From Microvirga sp. ACRRW (lineage in GTDB: Bacteria; Pseudomonadota; Alphaproteobacteria; Rhizobiales; Beijerinckiaceae), in contig NZ_JAKRNJ010000004.1 in NCBI RefSeq assembly GCF_022346925.1, forward strand, positions 372,001 to 436,000: a stretch of DNA of 64,000 bases, given 5' to 3'. This document shows, in pieces, positions 1 through 10,188 of this stretch. A program made the position numbers and the translations under genes. Numbering within the stretch: position 1 is the first letter of the stretch; each line of letters begins with the position of its first letter. The notes under the pieces are model-generated. The model made no database searches and had not been told where the DNA came from. It was given only the letters and a program-made list of their open reading frames with translations.

Positions 1-789
1 GCACCGGATGTGCTCGATCTCGGCAGCATCGAGATCCTGGTGCCTGAGATGGAAGAGCCGTCCCTGCGCCGCATCAGTCTCGATCTTCGTGCGCCAGACG
101 GCAGGCTGATTGCGCACAACCACCACGACATCGCCATTCATCCCAAACGCACGCGGCCCATGCATGTGCGCGAATTGGTGTGGTCGCCAGACGAGGATAT
201 CCGCGAGCATTTTAGCGCCCTCGGCTACACTATGGCGCGTGCTTTCGAGGAATCGACGCTTGTCGTCGCGCGCACGCACGACAAGGCGATTGCCGACCAT
301 GTGCGTGCCGGTGCGAAACTGCTGCTTCTGCCGGAATCTGACATGAGCCTCTATCCGTTCTTCCCGCATTGGCAGGCAGTAGGGGTAAGGCCGCGTGCGG
401 GCACCCTATGGTCGGGCGATTGGGCCTCCTCCTTCGGTTGGCTGCGTCGCTCCGGCCATTTCTCCCGCCTCCCCTCAGGCCCGCTGCTCGACGAGACCAT
501 GGATCGCGTGCTGCCAGACTTCGTGATCTCGGGCTGCAACCTGCTCGACTTCCAGGCCCGTGTCTTCGCCGGTCTCGTGGTCGGCTGGATTCACAAGCCT
601 GTGGCTTTGGGCGTCGAGCGTTCCTATGGACGCGGCCGCCTCGTCGCCTCGACGCTGCGCCTGCTCCGCGATAAGCCGCTCGCCGATCCGACCGCTACCA
701 TGCTGACGGATGCGCTGGTGGAACTCGCCGTCGAGTCGCGCGCAGCCCGTCTCGAGGAAGCGGTGCGTGCGGCGGAAGCCGCGGCGTAG
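1..789 (+). CDS. C-terminal part of a GH2-like glycoside hydrolase (5' end outside window)
   Basis: The reading frame is open from base 1, so the true start lies upstream and only about 262 C-terminal residues are present. The GTG at 10 is not a credible start. The protein is soluble, has no membrane segment, and contains a Rossmann-like stretch with a LLLLPESD segment followed by a Trp- and Gly-rich part (SGDWASSFGW). I recognise this as the C-terminal region found on GH2-type beta-galactosidase/glucuronidase-like proteins, but the catalytic barrel is not in view. The family call is therefore moderate and the substrate unknown. A strong hairpin follows the stop. Confidence 0.55.
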   Translation, partial: APDVLDLGSIEILVPEMEEPSLRRISLDLRAPDGRLIAHNHHDIAIHPKRTRPMHVRELVWSPDEDIREHFSALGYTMARAFEESTLVVARTHDKAIADHVRAGAKLLLLPESDMSLYPFFPHWQAVGVRPRAGTLWSGDWASSFGWLRRSGHFSRLPSGPLLDETMDRVLPDFVISGCNLLDFQARVFAGLVVGWIHKPVALGVERSYGRGRLVASTLRLLRDKPLADPTATMLTDALVELAVESRAARLEEAVRAAEAAA

Positions 790-807
790 AGCCTCCCAGT
801 TTCAAGC

Positions 808-838
808 AAAACGGCGCGGAAAATCTCCGCGCCGTTTT
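808..838. terminator. Bidirectional intrinsic terminator
   Basis: An A-rich and T-rich flanked hairpin with arms AAAACGGCGCGGA and TCCGCGCCGTTTT sits between two convergent genes. It has a run of T on either strand, so it can stop transcription from both sides. Confidence 0.85.
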
Positions 839-861
839 CATTTACAACCGAATCGAACCTG

Positions 862-3036
862 CTATTCGGCAGCCATCGTGAGATGATCCTCCGACCACTC
901 GACTTCACTGTCGATGAAGAAACGGTCGAGTGCGCTCTCTAGGTGAGGCATGAGAATGCCGCGCTCGGTCGACAATGCCGTATTGAGCTTGGGCAGACCT
1001 TCTGCTCCTCGAAGCAGGGCCGGATCGAACCCGGCCCGTACGGCGGCCTGTGCGGCGAGGTCGCGCCGCGACATCTCACCGACATTCGCCATGTGCCAGA
1101 TACCGGTGCCGCCATCGATGAGAAGGTCGAGGGCCACATTGACGAGATCGGGCACGTAAGTGGGCGACACGACATCGCCGCTGGCTTCAAGACTTTCCCT
1201 CTTGCTCAAGGCATTGAGGACCGACCACACAAAATTGTAGCGGTCCCACGGACCGAAGAAGGCGCTCGTGCGGATGATGAGGGCCTTGTCATGCGCGGCC
1301 ATAACCCGCGCCTCGGCCTCGGCCTTGCTCGCGCCATAGACCGTTGTGGGATTGACCTGGTCGCTTTCTACATAAGGCCTGCCGAGCGTGCCGTCGAAGA
1401 CGAGATCGGACGAGAAGGTCATGAGCGGAATGCCGAGATCCGCGCATGCTTTCGCCAGCACCTCCGCTCCGACTGCGTTTTCACGGAAGCAAGCCTTCGT
1501 ATCGCTCTCGGCCTCTCTTACGCGCACATAACCCGCCGTATTGATGATCGCCCAGGGCTTGTGGCAGCGCAGAGCCTGCCTCACGCTCTTGGGGTCGGCG
1601 ATATCCATGTCGCTTCGCGAGAGCAGCGCATGGTTGAGGCCTCGGAACTCGGAAAGCCGCGAGAAGGCGCGTCCCAACGTACCGGTGGCGCCCGTGATGA
1701 GAAGCTGTCGCGGCTCATCTGCAAGCCAGCACGATTTCGAGTGATTGGCTGGCCTCTTGTAAAAGCGTATATCCCGCTTCCACCATCCGGCACGGTCGAG
1801 GACCGGGTGATCATAGGTTCCGTCTTTCGCCAATGCTTCGGCCGCATGGGCCAGCGCGGTCCGGCGAGGCTCGGGCGCGCGCGCATCGAAGGGCCCAGGC
1901 TCATAGAAACCATTGCGTCGAGTGAGGAGGCTGTTCCAGTCGACTGCGCCGAAAAGGGACCAGATTGTCACGGCGCGGATATCCGCACCCTCATCCCGCA
2001 ACGTATCGACATCGTTCCAGACTTCCATGAGCCAGCGCAACTGATCGTCACGCGAGCTGCCGTGATGAACCTCCGTCACGGCGATGGGGCGCTTGTAGCG
2101 CTCCCAAACTTCCCTCAGACGAGCTGCTGGACCGAGTTCTTCTGCCGGCAATGGCATACGTACGGCTTCGGCATCCGCATATTGGTGGCGGCCGTTGCCG
2201 CCCCAATGATGCTCGGGATAGCGCTTCATGTTCTCATCGAGGTAACGCTCGCTCGTGAGATAATGATTGATGCCGATGATGTCCGGCGCGCCCTCGCCTT
2301 CCAGAAGCAGTTCGAGATCGGCCTCACTGACGCCGTTCTCCAGGAATATCTCCCACCATGGATGATGGCGGTTCACCATTCCGCACAGGAGGTCGAAACT
2401 TAAGAACCGGCGCTGGTTTTCATGTTCGGCCTGGTAGGCAAGCAGAGGCGTCGAGAAAGTCTTCCCCATGTCGTCCGTTTGTACAAGCTGCGCATCGGAG
2501 CGTACCTTGCGAATGGCGCGCATGGACAGAACGGTCGCCTTGCATTCCGCCACGAGGATTTTCAGAAAAGCTTCGTAGCTCGTGCCGTGCGGATACCAGT
2601 GGCCATAAAGGCCGGAGAAGCGGGCCGTGGTGAGCGGCTCGTTGACCGGCGTGTAGAGATCGAGATGCGGATAACGCCGGGCGACATTGGCCGCGTGACG
2701 CGCCAGCAATTCGGGCCACGCCGGATCGAGCATATGAGTGTAACGCGGACCGCTGCCGTGATGGCAAAGGCCTGCAATCGCACGGATGCCGAGCTTTTGC
2801 ATCCGCGCCAAGCGCTCATCATGCCATGTGAAATCCGCGCGGTCGGGACTTTCGGGAGAGATGGCCTCCCAAAGGACCGGATGGCGCAGCGTGCGAATTC
2901 CGAGTTGGGCGATCTGGTCGAGATCGCCGAGCCTCTCGCTGTAACCGGTCTCCAGGCTTTGATCGCGATATTCGTCGCCAACACGCGCGACGGTGCATTC
3001 GATCCCGCCCCAAAGCTCCAGGGCTCGCTTCATCAT
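862..3036 (-). CDS. Fusion of GH1-like glycosidase and RmlD-like sugar-nucleotide reductase
   Basis: This 724-residue protein joins two enzymes. Residues about 1-400 form a GH1-like barrel. The acid/base motif VNEP has its Glu at 133, and the nucleophile-like motif VTEVHHG has its Glu at 322. Residues about 444-720 form a short-chain reductase of the RmlD type, with a nucleotide-binding ITGATGTLG loop at 447-455 and a YGASK catalytic pair (Tyr567, Lys571). Such reductases act on dTDP-sugars, and the GH1 half would hydrolyse or transfer a glycosyl unit. It lies 72 bases downstream of the mutase gene and is probably co-transcribed with it, which suggests a role in surface glycan formation. The fusion itself is directly visible; its substrate is inferred. 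Confidence 0.82.
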   Translation of the reverse strand: MMKRALELWGGIECTVARVGDEYRDQSLETGYSERLGDLDQIAQLGIRTLRHPVLWEAISPESPDRADFTWHDERLARMQKLGIRAIAGLCHHGSGPRYTHMLDPAWPELLARHAANVARRYPHLDLYTPVNEPLTTARFSGLYGHWYPHGTSYEAFLKILVAECKATVLSMRAIRKVRSDAQLVQTDDMGKTFSTPLLAYQAEHENQRRFLSFDLLCGMVNRHHPWWEIFLENGVSEADLELLLEGEGAPDIIGINHYLTSERYLDENMKRYPEHHWGGNGRHQYADAEAVRMPLPAEELGPAARLREVWERYKRPIAVTEVHHGSSRDDQLRWLMEVWNDVDTLRDEGADIRAVTIWSLFGAVDWNSLLTRRNGFYEPGPFDARAPEPRRTALAHAAEALAKDGTYDHPVLDRAGWWKRDIRFYKRPANHSKSCWLADEPRQLLITGATGTLGRAFSRLSEFRGLNHALLSRSDMDIADPKSVRQALRCHKPWAIINTAGYVRVREAESDTKACFRENAVGAEVLAKACADLGIPLMTFSSDLVFDGTLGRPYVESDQVNPTTVYGASKAEAEARVMAAHDKALIIRTSAFFGPWDRYNFVWSVLNALSKRESLEASGDVVSPTYVPDLVNVALDLLIDGGTGIWHMANVGEMSRRDLAAQAAVRAGFDPALLRGAEGLPKLNTALSTERGILMPHLESALDRFFIDSEVEWSEDHLTMAAE

Positions 3037-3108
3037 TGACTCCGAGCTATCTTATATCAGGCCTTCACAAACGATGTTCAGCGCGGATTGTTCGATGAAG
3101 TTCTCCCG

Positions 3109-4263
<1,155 letters not shown>

Positions 4264-4268
4264 TCAAA

Positions 4269-5537
4269 TCACTCCGCAGGCGTAGTGGCATAGATGGGAA
4301 GGGAAGCAGCGGCCGGGCGCTCAGACGCCGTATCGCCGGTCATATCCAGCATGAGCTTGTGCATGGCACCCCAGGTTTTGTCCCAGGAACCCTGCGCCAG
4401 ATGCCGGTCCACCTTAGCGAGCCACGCCTCTTTCGGACGGGCCAAGATCATTTCGACCTTAGCAACCACCTCTTCGGCGCTGCGGGCGATCTCGACGAGA
4501 CCCTTCTCGCCATACGGCTTCACCACATCGGTAATGGGTGTTGAAACCACGGGAACGCCGGCGGCCAGAAACTCGGGCGTCTTCGTCGGGCTGATGAATT
4601 TTGTCGCCTCGTTCAGGGCGAAATTCATGAAGCCCACATCCCAGCCAGCGAGATAGCGCGGCAGTTCCTTATAGTCCTTACCGCCGAGCCAGTGGATGTT
4701 GGGACGCTGAGGCAACGTGGCGGGATCGATCTTAACGACTGGACCGATCATCACGAACTGCCAGTCGGGGCGCAGATCGGCAGTCTGTGCCAAAAGTTCG
4801 ATATCCATGCGCTCGTCAACGACGCCGAAGAAGCCGAGTCGCGGATGAGGGATATGCGCCTGATCATTCGGATCGTGATTGATCGAACGGGCCTGCGAGA
4901 AATGATTAAAGTCGATGGATGACGGGAAACCGTGAACGCTGCGGTGACGGTTTCTCTTCGCCTCATAAAGGCTCATGCCGCCGGTGAAGACCAGATCGCA
5001 ACGTCCGAAGAGTGCATTCTCGAGATCGAGCAATTGTTGCGACGCACCACGGAAGAGCGACAGCTCGTCCATATTGTCGTAGATGCACAGATCGCATTCT
5101 AAATCGCTGGTGAAAGCCATAGCCATCGGCGTGTAGTACCAGAACACGCGCGAACCGTTGGATTCGCGCCCGATCAGGGCTTCGATGAGATCGTGCTGCT
5201 CGGCGATAACATCTTCATGCGTGAGACCTTCCGGCAGCATTGGCACGGCGATGGTCACGCCCTGCGGGCGGCTGCTCACATCCATATGCGGCTTGATGCC
5301 AGCCTTGAAGATCGGTTCTTCGATAATCAACACATCGTAATGCTTGGCGGCACGGCTGAGCAAATGTTGCGGACGCTGCCAGACAAAATCCCATCGAAGG
5401 TGAGAGAAACAGACGAGGAGAGGCTTTTCGGAAGAGGCCTTGGACGTACGGAGGGCATGCGGCTGCGTCATCAAACGCTCATGCATAGCGCGATCCTTAA
5501 GAACAGATGTGTTGTCACGAACGGACGGGAAAATCAC
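4269..5537 (-). CDS. Glycosyltransferase, GT4-like, linked to glf
   Basis: This predicted cytoplasmic glycosyltransferase has two Rossmann-type halves. It carries the SHLRWDFVWQRPQHLLSR segment typical of transferases encoded beside UDP-galactopyranose mutase. A C-terminal donor-binding segment reads SPTKTPEFLAAGVPVVSTP, the GT4 E-x7-E-like region. The start is uncertain: the first methionine gives 422 residues, but a second one 17 residues on (about 5486) is also plausible because homology begins near residue 38. The gene heads the glf operon. The sugar donor may be UDP-galactofuranose or another nucleotide sugar, which the sequence does not settle. Confidence 0.85.
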   Translation of the reverse strand: MIFPSVRDNTSVLKDRAMHERLMTQPHALRTSKASSEKPLLVCFSHLRWDFVWQRPQHLLSRAAKHYDVLIIEEPIFKAGIKPHMDVSSRPQGVTIAVPMLPEGLTHEDVIAEQHDLIEALIGRESNGSRVFWYYTPMAMAFTSDLECDLCIYDNMDELSLFRGASQQLLDLENALFGRCDLVFTGGMSLYEAKRNRHRSVHGFPSSIDFNHFSQARSINHDPNDQAHIPHPRLGFFGVVDERMDIELLAQTADLRPDWQFVMIGPVVKIDPATLPQRPNIHWLGGKDYKELPRYLAGWDVGFMNFALNEATKFISPTKTPEFLAAGVPVVSTPITDVVKPYGEKGLVEIARSAEEVVAKVEMILARPKEAWLAKVDRHLAQGSWDKTWGAMHKLMLDMTGDTASERPAAASLPIYATTPAE

Positions 5538-5680
5538 GGTCCGGGGCGAATATTGCTATGGCTTTAGTGAAGCGCTCCGGAAAAGGGTCACGGGCGCAAT
5601 CGATTAAATAACGCTGTGGGTGCTATTTGGTTCCATCTGCGTTCATGTTTGTGAACAACTATTCATGGCGCACGCTCGTA

Positions 5681-5992
5681 TCACTTCTTCTCCAGCATCA
5701 GCGTGCCTTGCTTTTGGATGAAAGACTTTGCCTTCTCTGCAATCATCGCGAGAAGCCACGGCAACTGCACTTCCACGCGCACCTGCTCGTCCATGACCAG
5801 GACATTGCCGCTCACGTTCTGGCCCATGGCTCCGACGCGAAAATCCATACGATCGCCGGTCCAGCTTTCATCAATGGAAGCGACCTTGTCGCCGAATTGG
5901 GACTTCAAGCCGCTCATGCCGCCGTGCAGCCTGCGCAGAGCCTCGGCTTTGCCGAGATTGTGGGGAATGGAGACGACGAGAGGTTTTGACAT
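5681..5992 (-). CDS. Polyhydroxyalkanoic acid system family protein
   Basis: A 103-residue protein starting MSKPLVVSIPHNLGKAEALRRL and containing GDKVASIDESWTGDRMDF. I recognise it as the small polyhydroxyalkanoate-granule-region family. Its members are found in PHA-producing proteobacteria and their biochemical role is unknown. No signal peptide or membrane segment is present. No PHA synthase or phasin gene is nearby in this window, so the functional link rests on the family name only. Confidence 0.8.
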   Translation of the reverse strand: MSKPLVVSIPHNLGKAEALRRLHGGMSGLKSQFGDKVASIDESWTGDRMDFRVGAMGQNVSGNVLVMDEQVRVEVQLPWLLAMIAEKAKSFIQKQGTLMLEKK

Positions 5993-6048
5993 AGCAATGC
6001 TCCGCTAACCGAAACGACAAGCGAAGCAGCATGGTGGAGGTTCCGCCG

Positions 6049-6354
6049 TCAGAGCATTTCAACCTTGATGGCGCGGATCACGATGGCTTCCTGCTGGAAG
6101 CGCCGCTCAAGCTCGGCGCGATAGCTTTCCCACCAAGCGCTGTCGATCTCGCGAGTCATGATTTCGAAGACCACGATGTCGTCGTGTGCGGTATGGCCGC
6201 CCTCTTTCCAGACGCCTTCGGCAGGAGCACGCGTGAAGCTGGTAATGCCGCCAAACCGCTCCGACAATTCAGTGCGGACGCGGCCATAGGCTTTGCCGTC
6301 GAAGCGGCGACCGGCATTGTCGGCCAATGGCAGAAGAATCTGCACCAGATGCAT
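6049..6354 (-). CDS. Conserved hypothetical protein, about 101 residues
   Basis: I chose the ATG at 6352-6354 because a GGATCG-type ribosome site lies just upstream and the protein opens with MHLVQILLPLAD. The open frame upstream of it has poor codon character. The product is a small soluble alpha/beta protein with a Trp pair in SAWWESY and an acidic middle. No catalytic motif is recognisable. It may belong to a small dimeric barrel-like family, but I do not assign a function. It runs in the same direction as the next upstream gene, from which a palindromic repeat separates it. Confidence 0.6.
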   Translation of the reverse strand: MHLVQILLPLADNAGRRFDGKAYGRVRTELSERFGGITSFTRAPAEGVWKEGGHTAHDDIVVFEIMTREIDSAWWESYRAELERRFQQEAIVIRAIKVEML

Positions 6355-6467
6355 CTTTTCGATCCTGCATTCGCAAAGAAGCGACGAGGCTTCGGTTAAG
6401 CCTCGCCCTGCGGCAGGAGATAGTTCAGGCGAAGAAAAAGGCGAGCCTGCTGCACTCTTCAAGCAAG

Positions 6468-6519
6468 GAGCATCGGATGGATCCCAAAAGTGCAAATCCA
6501 GTTTTGGGTCTGATGCTCT
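6468..6519. repeat. Palindromic intergenic repeat, copy 1
   Basis: An imperfect palindrome with outer arms GAGCATC and GATGCTC and inner arms CCCAAAA and TTTTGGG. Its right edge overlaps the stop codon of the minus-strand gene ending at 6518. Related copies lie near 32.6 kb and 54.8 kb. Confidence 0.7.
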
Positions 6520-6874
6520 AGGCGAGAAGTGCTGCAAACAACTCCTGATCCGTTTCCGGCCAGGCATCGTCGACGCGGTAGCAGCCCGAAGGCTTGGAGA
6601 CGCGCCAAGGGTGCAGCGTGGATGACTGGAAGGCCTCCGACGGCCGCAGACGGCGCGCCGTCCCGTCGGACTGAACCTCGTCAATGACGACGAAGCCGAA
6701 GATGTTCAGCCGCGTTGCCATATCCTTGGTTGCCCGATCCTCCGCATCGACCGGCAGCGAGCCTGCGGCATAGACCGCATCCATGAGGCTCTTCTGATCG
6801 CGGCGGGGATTGGCCGACGAGCGCGCGCCCGGAAAGCGGATGACGTTCGTCGGCAGAGACGATCTCGATTCCAT
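6518..6874 (-). CDS. Hypothetical protein, 118 residues
   Basis: A soluble protein without signal peptide. Its N-terminus (SSLPTNVIRFPGARS) resembles that of small conserved rhizobial proteins, and the middle IFGFVVIDEVQSDGTARRLRPSEAF looks like a real folded beta hairpin region. No domain with known function is recognisable. The last codon runs straight into the palindromic repeat. It may share a transcript with the 101-residue protein downstream. Confidence 0.6.
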   Translation of the reverse strand: MESRSSLPTNVIRFPGARSSANPRRDQKSLMDAVYAAGSLPVDAEDRATKDMATRLNIFGFVVIDEVQSDGTARRLRPSEAFQSSTLHPWRVSKPSGCYRVDDAWPETDQELFAALLA

Positions 6875-6949
6875 ATAAGCAACCCTTGGTCCCGAATCGG
6901 ACCAAGAATCGCCGCAAGGGATTAAGAAGCGCCTAATTCGGCAGAGCCA

Positions 6950-7363
6950 TCAATCGAGCCTATGCAGGGAAACGTAGCCTACGCCGGCAGAAGTCAGGCC
7001 CAGAGCCTGGGCGGGGCCTTTGGCAAGGTCGATGATGCGCCGGTGGGCGAAGGGCCCGCGATCATTGACGCGCACGACCACCGAACGGCCATTCGATTCA
7101 TTGACGACCCGAAGCCTCGTGCCGAAAGGCAGGGAGCGGTGGGCCGCCGTCATGTCGGAGGAGTCGAAGCGCTCGCCGCTGGCGGTCTTGCGGCCGTGGA
7201 AACCGGGGCCGTACCAGGAGGCGGTGCCCCTCTGAAATTCCTTGCCCAGGCTGGCTTGTGAGATGGAGCCCGTGGTGTCGGGATCCGTGGAGGCAGTGGT
7301 ATTGCATGCAGCAACGAATAGAAGTGGTGCGATTGCCGTCATGCGGGTGAGGATGTTCTTCAA
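6950..7363 (-). CDS. RlpA-like septal ring lipoprotein (double-psi beta-barrel)
   Basis: A 137-residue envelope protein. The N-terminus has a lipoprotein signal, with the lipobox ending at Cys20 (FVAAC). The rest is one double-psi beta-barrel domain of the RlpA family, with GTASWYGPGFHGRKTASGE and the catalytic-type VNDRGPF segment. Family members are lytic transglycosylases that cut denuded glycan strands at the septum in some species. The SPOR domain of longer RlpA proteins is missing, so this is the short form common in alphaproteobacteria. It is a single gene with a long AT-rich upstream region. Confidence 0.88.
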   Translation of the reverse strand: MKNILTRMTAIAPLLFVAACNTTASTDPDTTGSISQASLGKEFQRGTASWYGPGFHGRKTASGERFDSSDMTAAHRSLPFGTRLRVVNESNGRSVVVRVNDRGPFAHRRIIDLAKGPAQALGLTSAGVGYVSLHRLD

Positions 7364-7655
7364 AAATAGGTCTCCCCTTCCGTTTCAATTGGAAGTGAAG
7401 CTCAACTTTAAAAAGGCAAGAATAAGGCGCTTCGATTTTCGCCTTAGAAACTCATACTTTTGGGCCAGGGCACAACTGAAATCTATAGCCTGAGATCGTC
7501 GAATTATTTGAAATATAGCCTGGATATAGTTTCATTATCCGCAAAGGAAAATACCCCTTAAGCCCTGCCCCAAACCGATGGGGCAAGGCCAAGGATGCGG
7601 GCGCAACGCAAGAGGTCACGCCGCTTTCAAAGGCTGAATTGTCTCGTCCGGTCGC
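7364..7655. other. Gene-free AT-rich stretch upstream of the RlpA gene
   Basis: About 290 bases without a supported gene. The half nearer RlpA is clearly AT-rich and probably holds its promoter. A hairpin with TGCCCC and GGGGCA arms at 7566-7585 may end the MATE transcript, but no T-run follows it. No other structure is seen. Confidence 0.4.
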
Positions 7656-9068
7656 TCAGCTCGCGAAGGCTTCCTGAACGTCCCGTGGCACGGCCGTGAC
7701 GAGGCCGAGCGTATCGCGGCGCGTCCAGCGCCAGAGCATCAGGGATGCGACAACGGCGAGGCCGGTCGCAAGGCCGATCCAGATCCCGATACCGCGAAGC
7801 TCCGTGCCGAAGGCCAAAACCACACCGAGCGGCAGGCCGATGCCCCAATAGCCCACGGCCGCGTAGATCATCGGCACGCGGGTATCCTGCAGGCCGCGCA
7901 GCATGCCAGCGCCCACCGCCTGCGAGGCATCGGCAAGCTGGAAGATCGCCGCCATGACCAGGAAGGATACGGCAAAGCCGATCACCGCCGCGTTGTTAGG
8001 ATCGTTCAGGTCGAGGAAAGCGCTCAGCAGCAAACGCGGCGTGAAGAGCATCAGGGAGGCGGTGACGATCATGAAGCTTGTAGCCAGCACGAAGGACGTC
8101 CAGCCAGCCCGCGTGACGCCCGCCGCATCCTGCGCGCCATAAGCCCTGCCGACGCGGACAGTCGTTGCCTGGCTGAGGCCGAAGGGCATCATGAAGCAGA
8201 AGGAGGCGATCTGAAGCGCGATGGCATGGGCCGCCAGCTCATTGGCGCCGATGCGTCCCATGAGCAGGGCGGCTGCGTTGAAAATCGTGACCTCGAAGGC
8301 GAGCGTCAGGCCAATGGGCACGCCGATGCGCCAGAGCGTACGGTAGCGCGGCCAGTCGGGGCGCCAGAAACGGCCGAAGATGTGATAGCGCCTCAACTTC
8401 GGATCGAGAATGGTGACGAGAGCAAGCGCCACGAACATGAACGTGCTCGAGATCACCGTGCCGACACCTGCGCCGATGAGCCCGAGATGGGGCATGCCGA
8501 ACTTGCCGAACATGAAGCAATAGGCAGCGCCCAGGTTCACCGGAACCGCGATGAGGACGATGATGAGCGGCCAGCCGGGACGCTCCAGAGCCGCCAGGAA
8601 CGAGCGCAGCACCAGATACAGCAGGAACGGCAGCAGGCTCCATTGGAGGGCGCGGATATACTGGCCCGCCTCATGGGCCAGCAATGGCTCCTGGCCCATG
8701 GCGAGCAGCAGGAACTCACCGTTCCAGGAGACGATCCAGATCGGCACCGCCACCGTTATCGCGGCCCAGAAACCCTGGCGCACGGTGCGGCGCACCTCGC
8801 GCACGGAATGGCGCTTGCGGCCAAGCTCCTCGGCGACGATGGGCGAGACCGCGCTCACGAGACCGATGCCGAAAATGAGGAACGCGAAATAGAGATTCGT
8901 GCCGAGCGCGCCCGCTGCCAGCGCGCCCGATCCGATCCACCCCATGAGGATCACATCGGTGGTCATCAGGGCGTTCTGAGCGACGTTGGTCAGGATCAGG
9001 GGCCAGCCCAGGGACAAAGTGGCCACCAGCTCCGCAACCCAGGCGGATTTGTTGAATTTCGCGGTCAT
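7656..9068 (-). CDS. MATE family multidrug efflux transporter
   Basis: A 470-residue inner-membrane protein with about twelve hydrophobic segments in the two-bundle arrangement of the MATE/NorM family. Family hallmarks are the early GWPLILTNVAQNALMTTDVILMGWIG stretch and the mid-protein MPFGLSQATTVRVGRAYGAQD segment. Such pumps export cationic drugs or metabolites in exchange for sodium ions or protons. The gene is transcribed away from the amidoligase gene from a 142-base shared region. The substrate cannot be told from sequence. Confidence 0.92.
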   Translation of the reverse strand: MTAKFNKSAWVAELVATLSLGWPLILTNVAQNALMTTDVILMGWIGSGALAAGALGTNLYFAFLIFGIGLVSAVSPIVAEELGRKRHSVREVRRTVRQGFWAAITVAVPIWIVSWNGEFLLLAMGQEPLLAHEAGQYIRALQWSLLPFLLYLVLRSFLAALERPGWPLIIVLIAVPVNLGAAYCFMFGKFGMPHLGLIGAGVGTVISSTFMFVALALVTILDPKLRRYHIFGRFWRPDWPRYRTLWRIGVPIGLTLAFEVTIFNAAALLMGRIGANELAAHAIALQIASFCFMMPFGLSQATTVRVGRAYGAQDAAGVTRAGWTSFVLATSFMIVTASLMLFTPRLLLSAFLDLNDPNNAAVIGFAVSFLVMAAIFQLADASQAVGAGMLRGLQDTRVPMIYAAVGYWGIGLPLGVVLAFGTELRGIGIWIGLATGLAVVASLMLWRWTRRDTLGLVTAVPRDVQEAFAS

Positions 9069-9210
9069 GATGGCGGGTTTTTACCCAAAGGAAGGCCCAA
9101 AAGCCACACCACGGGTCCGAAAAGAGGGGGAGAAGGCAAAAATCAGGAACCCAGCCGCACCGCGTCCGTTCCCTCCCCGCCTCACGTTTCGTGCCTTCCG
9201 GGAGCCCGCG

Positions 9211-10188
9211 ATGGCGCATGCTGCGCTTTCCACCTCGATCGATTTTCTGTCCCCGCCCGTGCTCCGCAACGAGCGCGGCGAGGTGCGCTCCGTGGGCGTG
9301 GAAATCGAGTTCGTCGGCCCTTCCGCCGAGAAGACCGTGCAGGCGCTGCATGAGGCGCTCGGCGGCCGTATTGTCGAAGTCGACCCGCATTCCTTTGCCC
9401 TGAAGGATTCCGCCATCGGCGAGCTGACGGTGGAACTCGACAGCCGCATCCTGCACCCGGGCAAGAGCAGCGGCAGCCGGAGCGGTGTATTGCCTAAGAT
9501 CGCCGCCCTGTTCGGTTTTGCCGCGAGCTATCTCGTGCCTTGCGAACTGGTGACAGGGCCCATGCCCATCGATCGCCTGCGGGACCTCGACCGCATCCTC
9601 GACATCCTGCGCAGGCTCGGAGCGAAGGGCACGCAGGACGCGCCCCTCTATGCCTTCGGCCTGCACTTCAATCCTGAAATCCCGCGCCAGGACGCACAGA
9701 CTCTTGCGGCCTTCATGAAGAGCTTCGTGCTCCTGAACCCTTGGCTGCGCCGCGAGGTCTCGCCGGACCGCACACGCGATCTCCTCGGCTTCGCCGATCC
9801 GTTTCCCACCGATTACGTGCGCAGGATCGTCTCGCCCGATTACTGGCCCGACATTCCGCGCTTCATCGACGATTATCTCAGCGCCAACCCCACCCGCAAC
9901 CGCGACCTCGACCTTCTGCCTCTTCTGCATCATTTCGACAGGGAGCGCGTGAGAGCCTCGTTGCCGAACGAGAAGATCAACGGACGCCCCACGTTCCACT
10001 ACCGGCTTCCCGATGCCCGCGCGAGCGATCCCGGCTGGAGCATCGCACCCGAATGGAACCGTTGGGTCGCCGTCGAGCGCTTGGCTTTCGACCGCGAGAA
10101 GCTCGATGCGGCGGGCAGCACCTACCTTGCGTTCAAGGGCGAGGACAAAAGCTGGGCCAACGTGGTGGAGCAGGTCGTACGATCATGA
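9211..10188 (+). CDS. Amidoligase family protein (glutamine-synthetase-like fold)
   Basis: I chose the ATG at 9211, with a GGGAG site 6 bases upstream; the open frame before it is low-complexity. The 325-residue product opens with a VGVEIEF motif at residues 28-34, the first metal and ATP-binding strand of the GS-like amidoligase superfamily. It continues with YAFGLHFNPEIP and a FIDDYLSANPTRNRDLDLLPLL segment typical of that family. Established knowledge: these enzymes are proposed to make amide or isopeptide bonds using ATP. The gene overlaps by four bases with the class I glutamine-amidotransferase-like gene, so the pair probably works on one substrate, making and breaking a gamma-glutamyl-type bond. 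Confidence 0.88.
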   Translation: MAHAALSTSIDFLSPPVLRNERGEVRSVGVEIEFVGPSAEKTVQALHEALGGRIVEVDPHSFALKDSAIGELTVELDSRILHPGKSSGSRSGVLPKIAALFGFAASYLVPCELVTGPMPIDRLRDLDRILDILRRLGAKGTQDAPLYAFGLHFNPEIPRQDAQTLAAFMKSFVLLNPWLRREVSPDRTRDLLGFADPFPTDYVRRIVSPDYWPDIPRFIDDYLSANPTRNRDLDLLPLLHHFDRERVRASLPNEKINGRPTFHYRLPDARASDPGWSIAPEWNRWVAVERLAFDREKLDAAGSTYLAFKGEDKSWANVVEQVVRS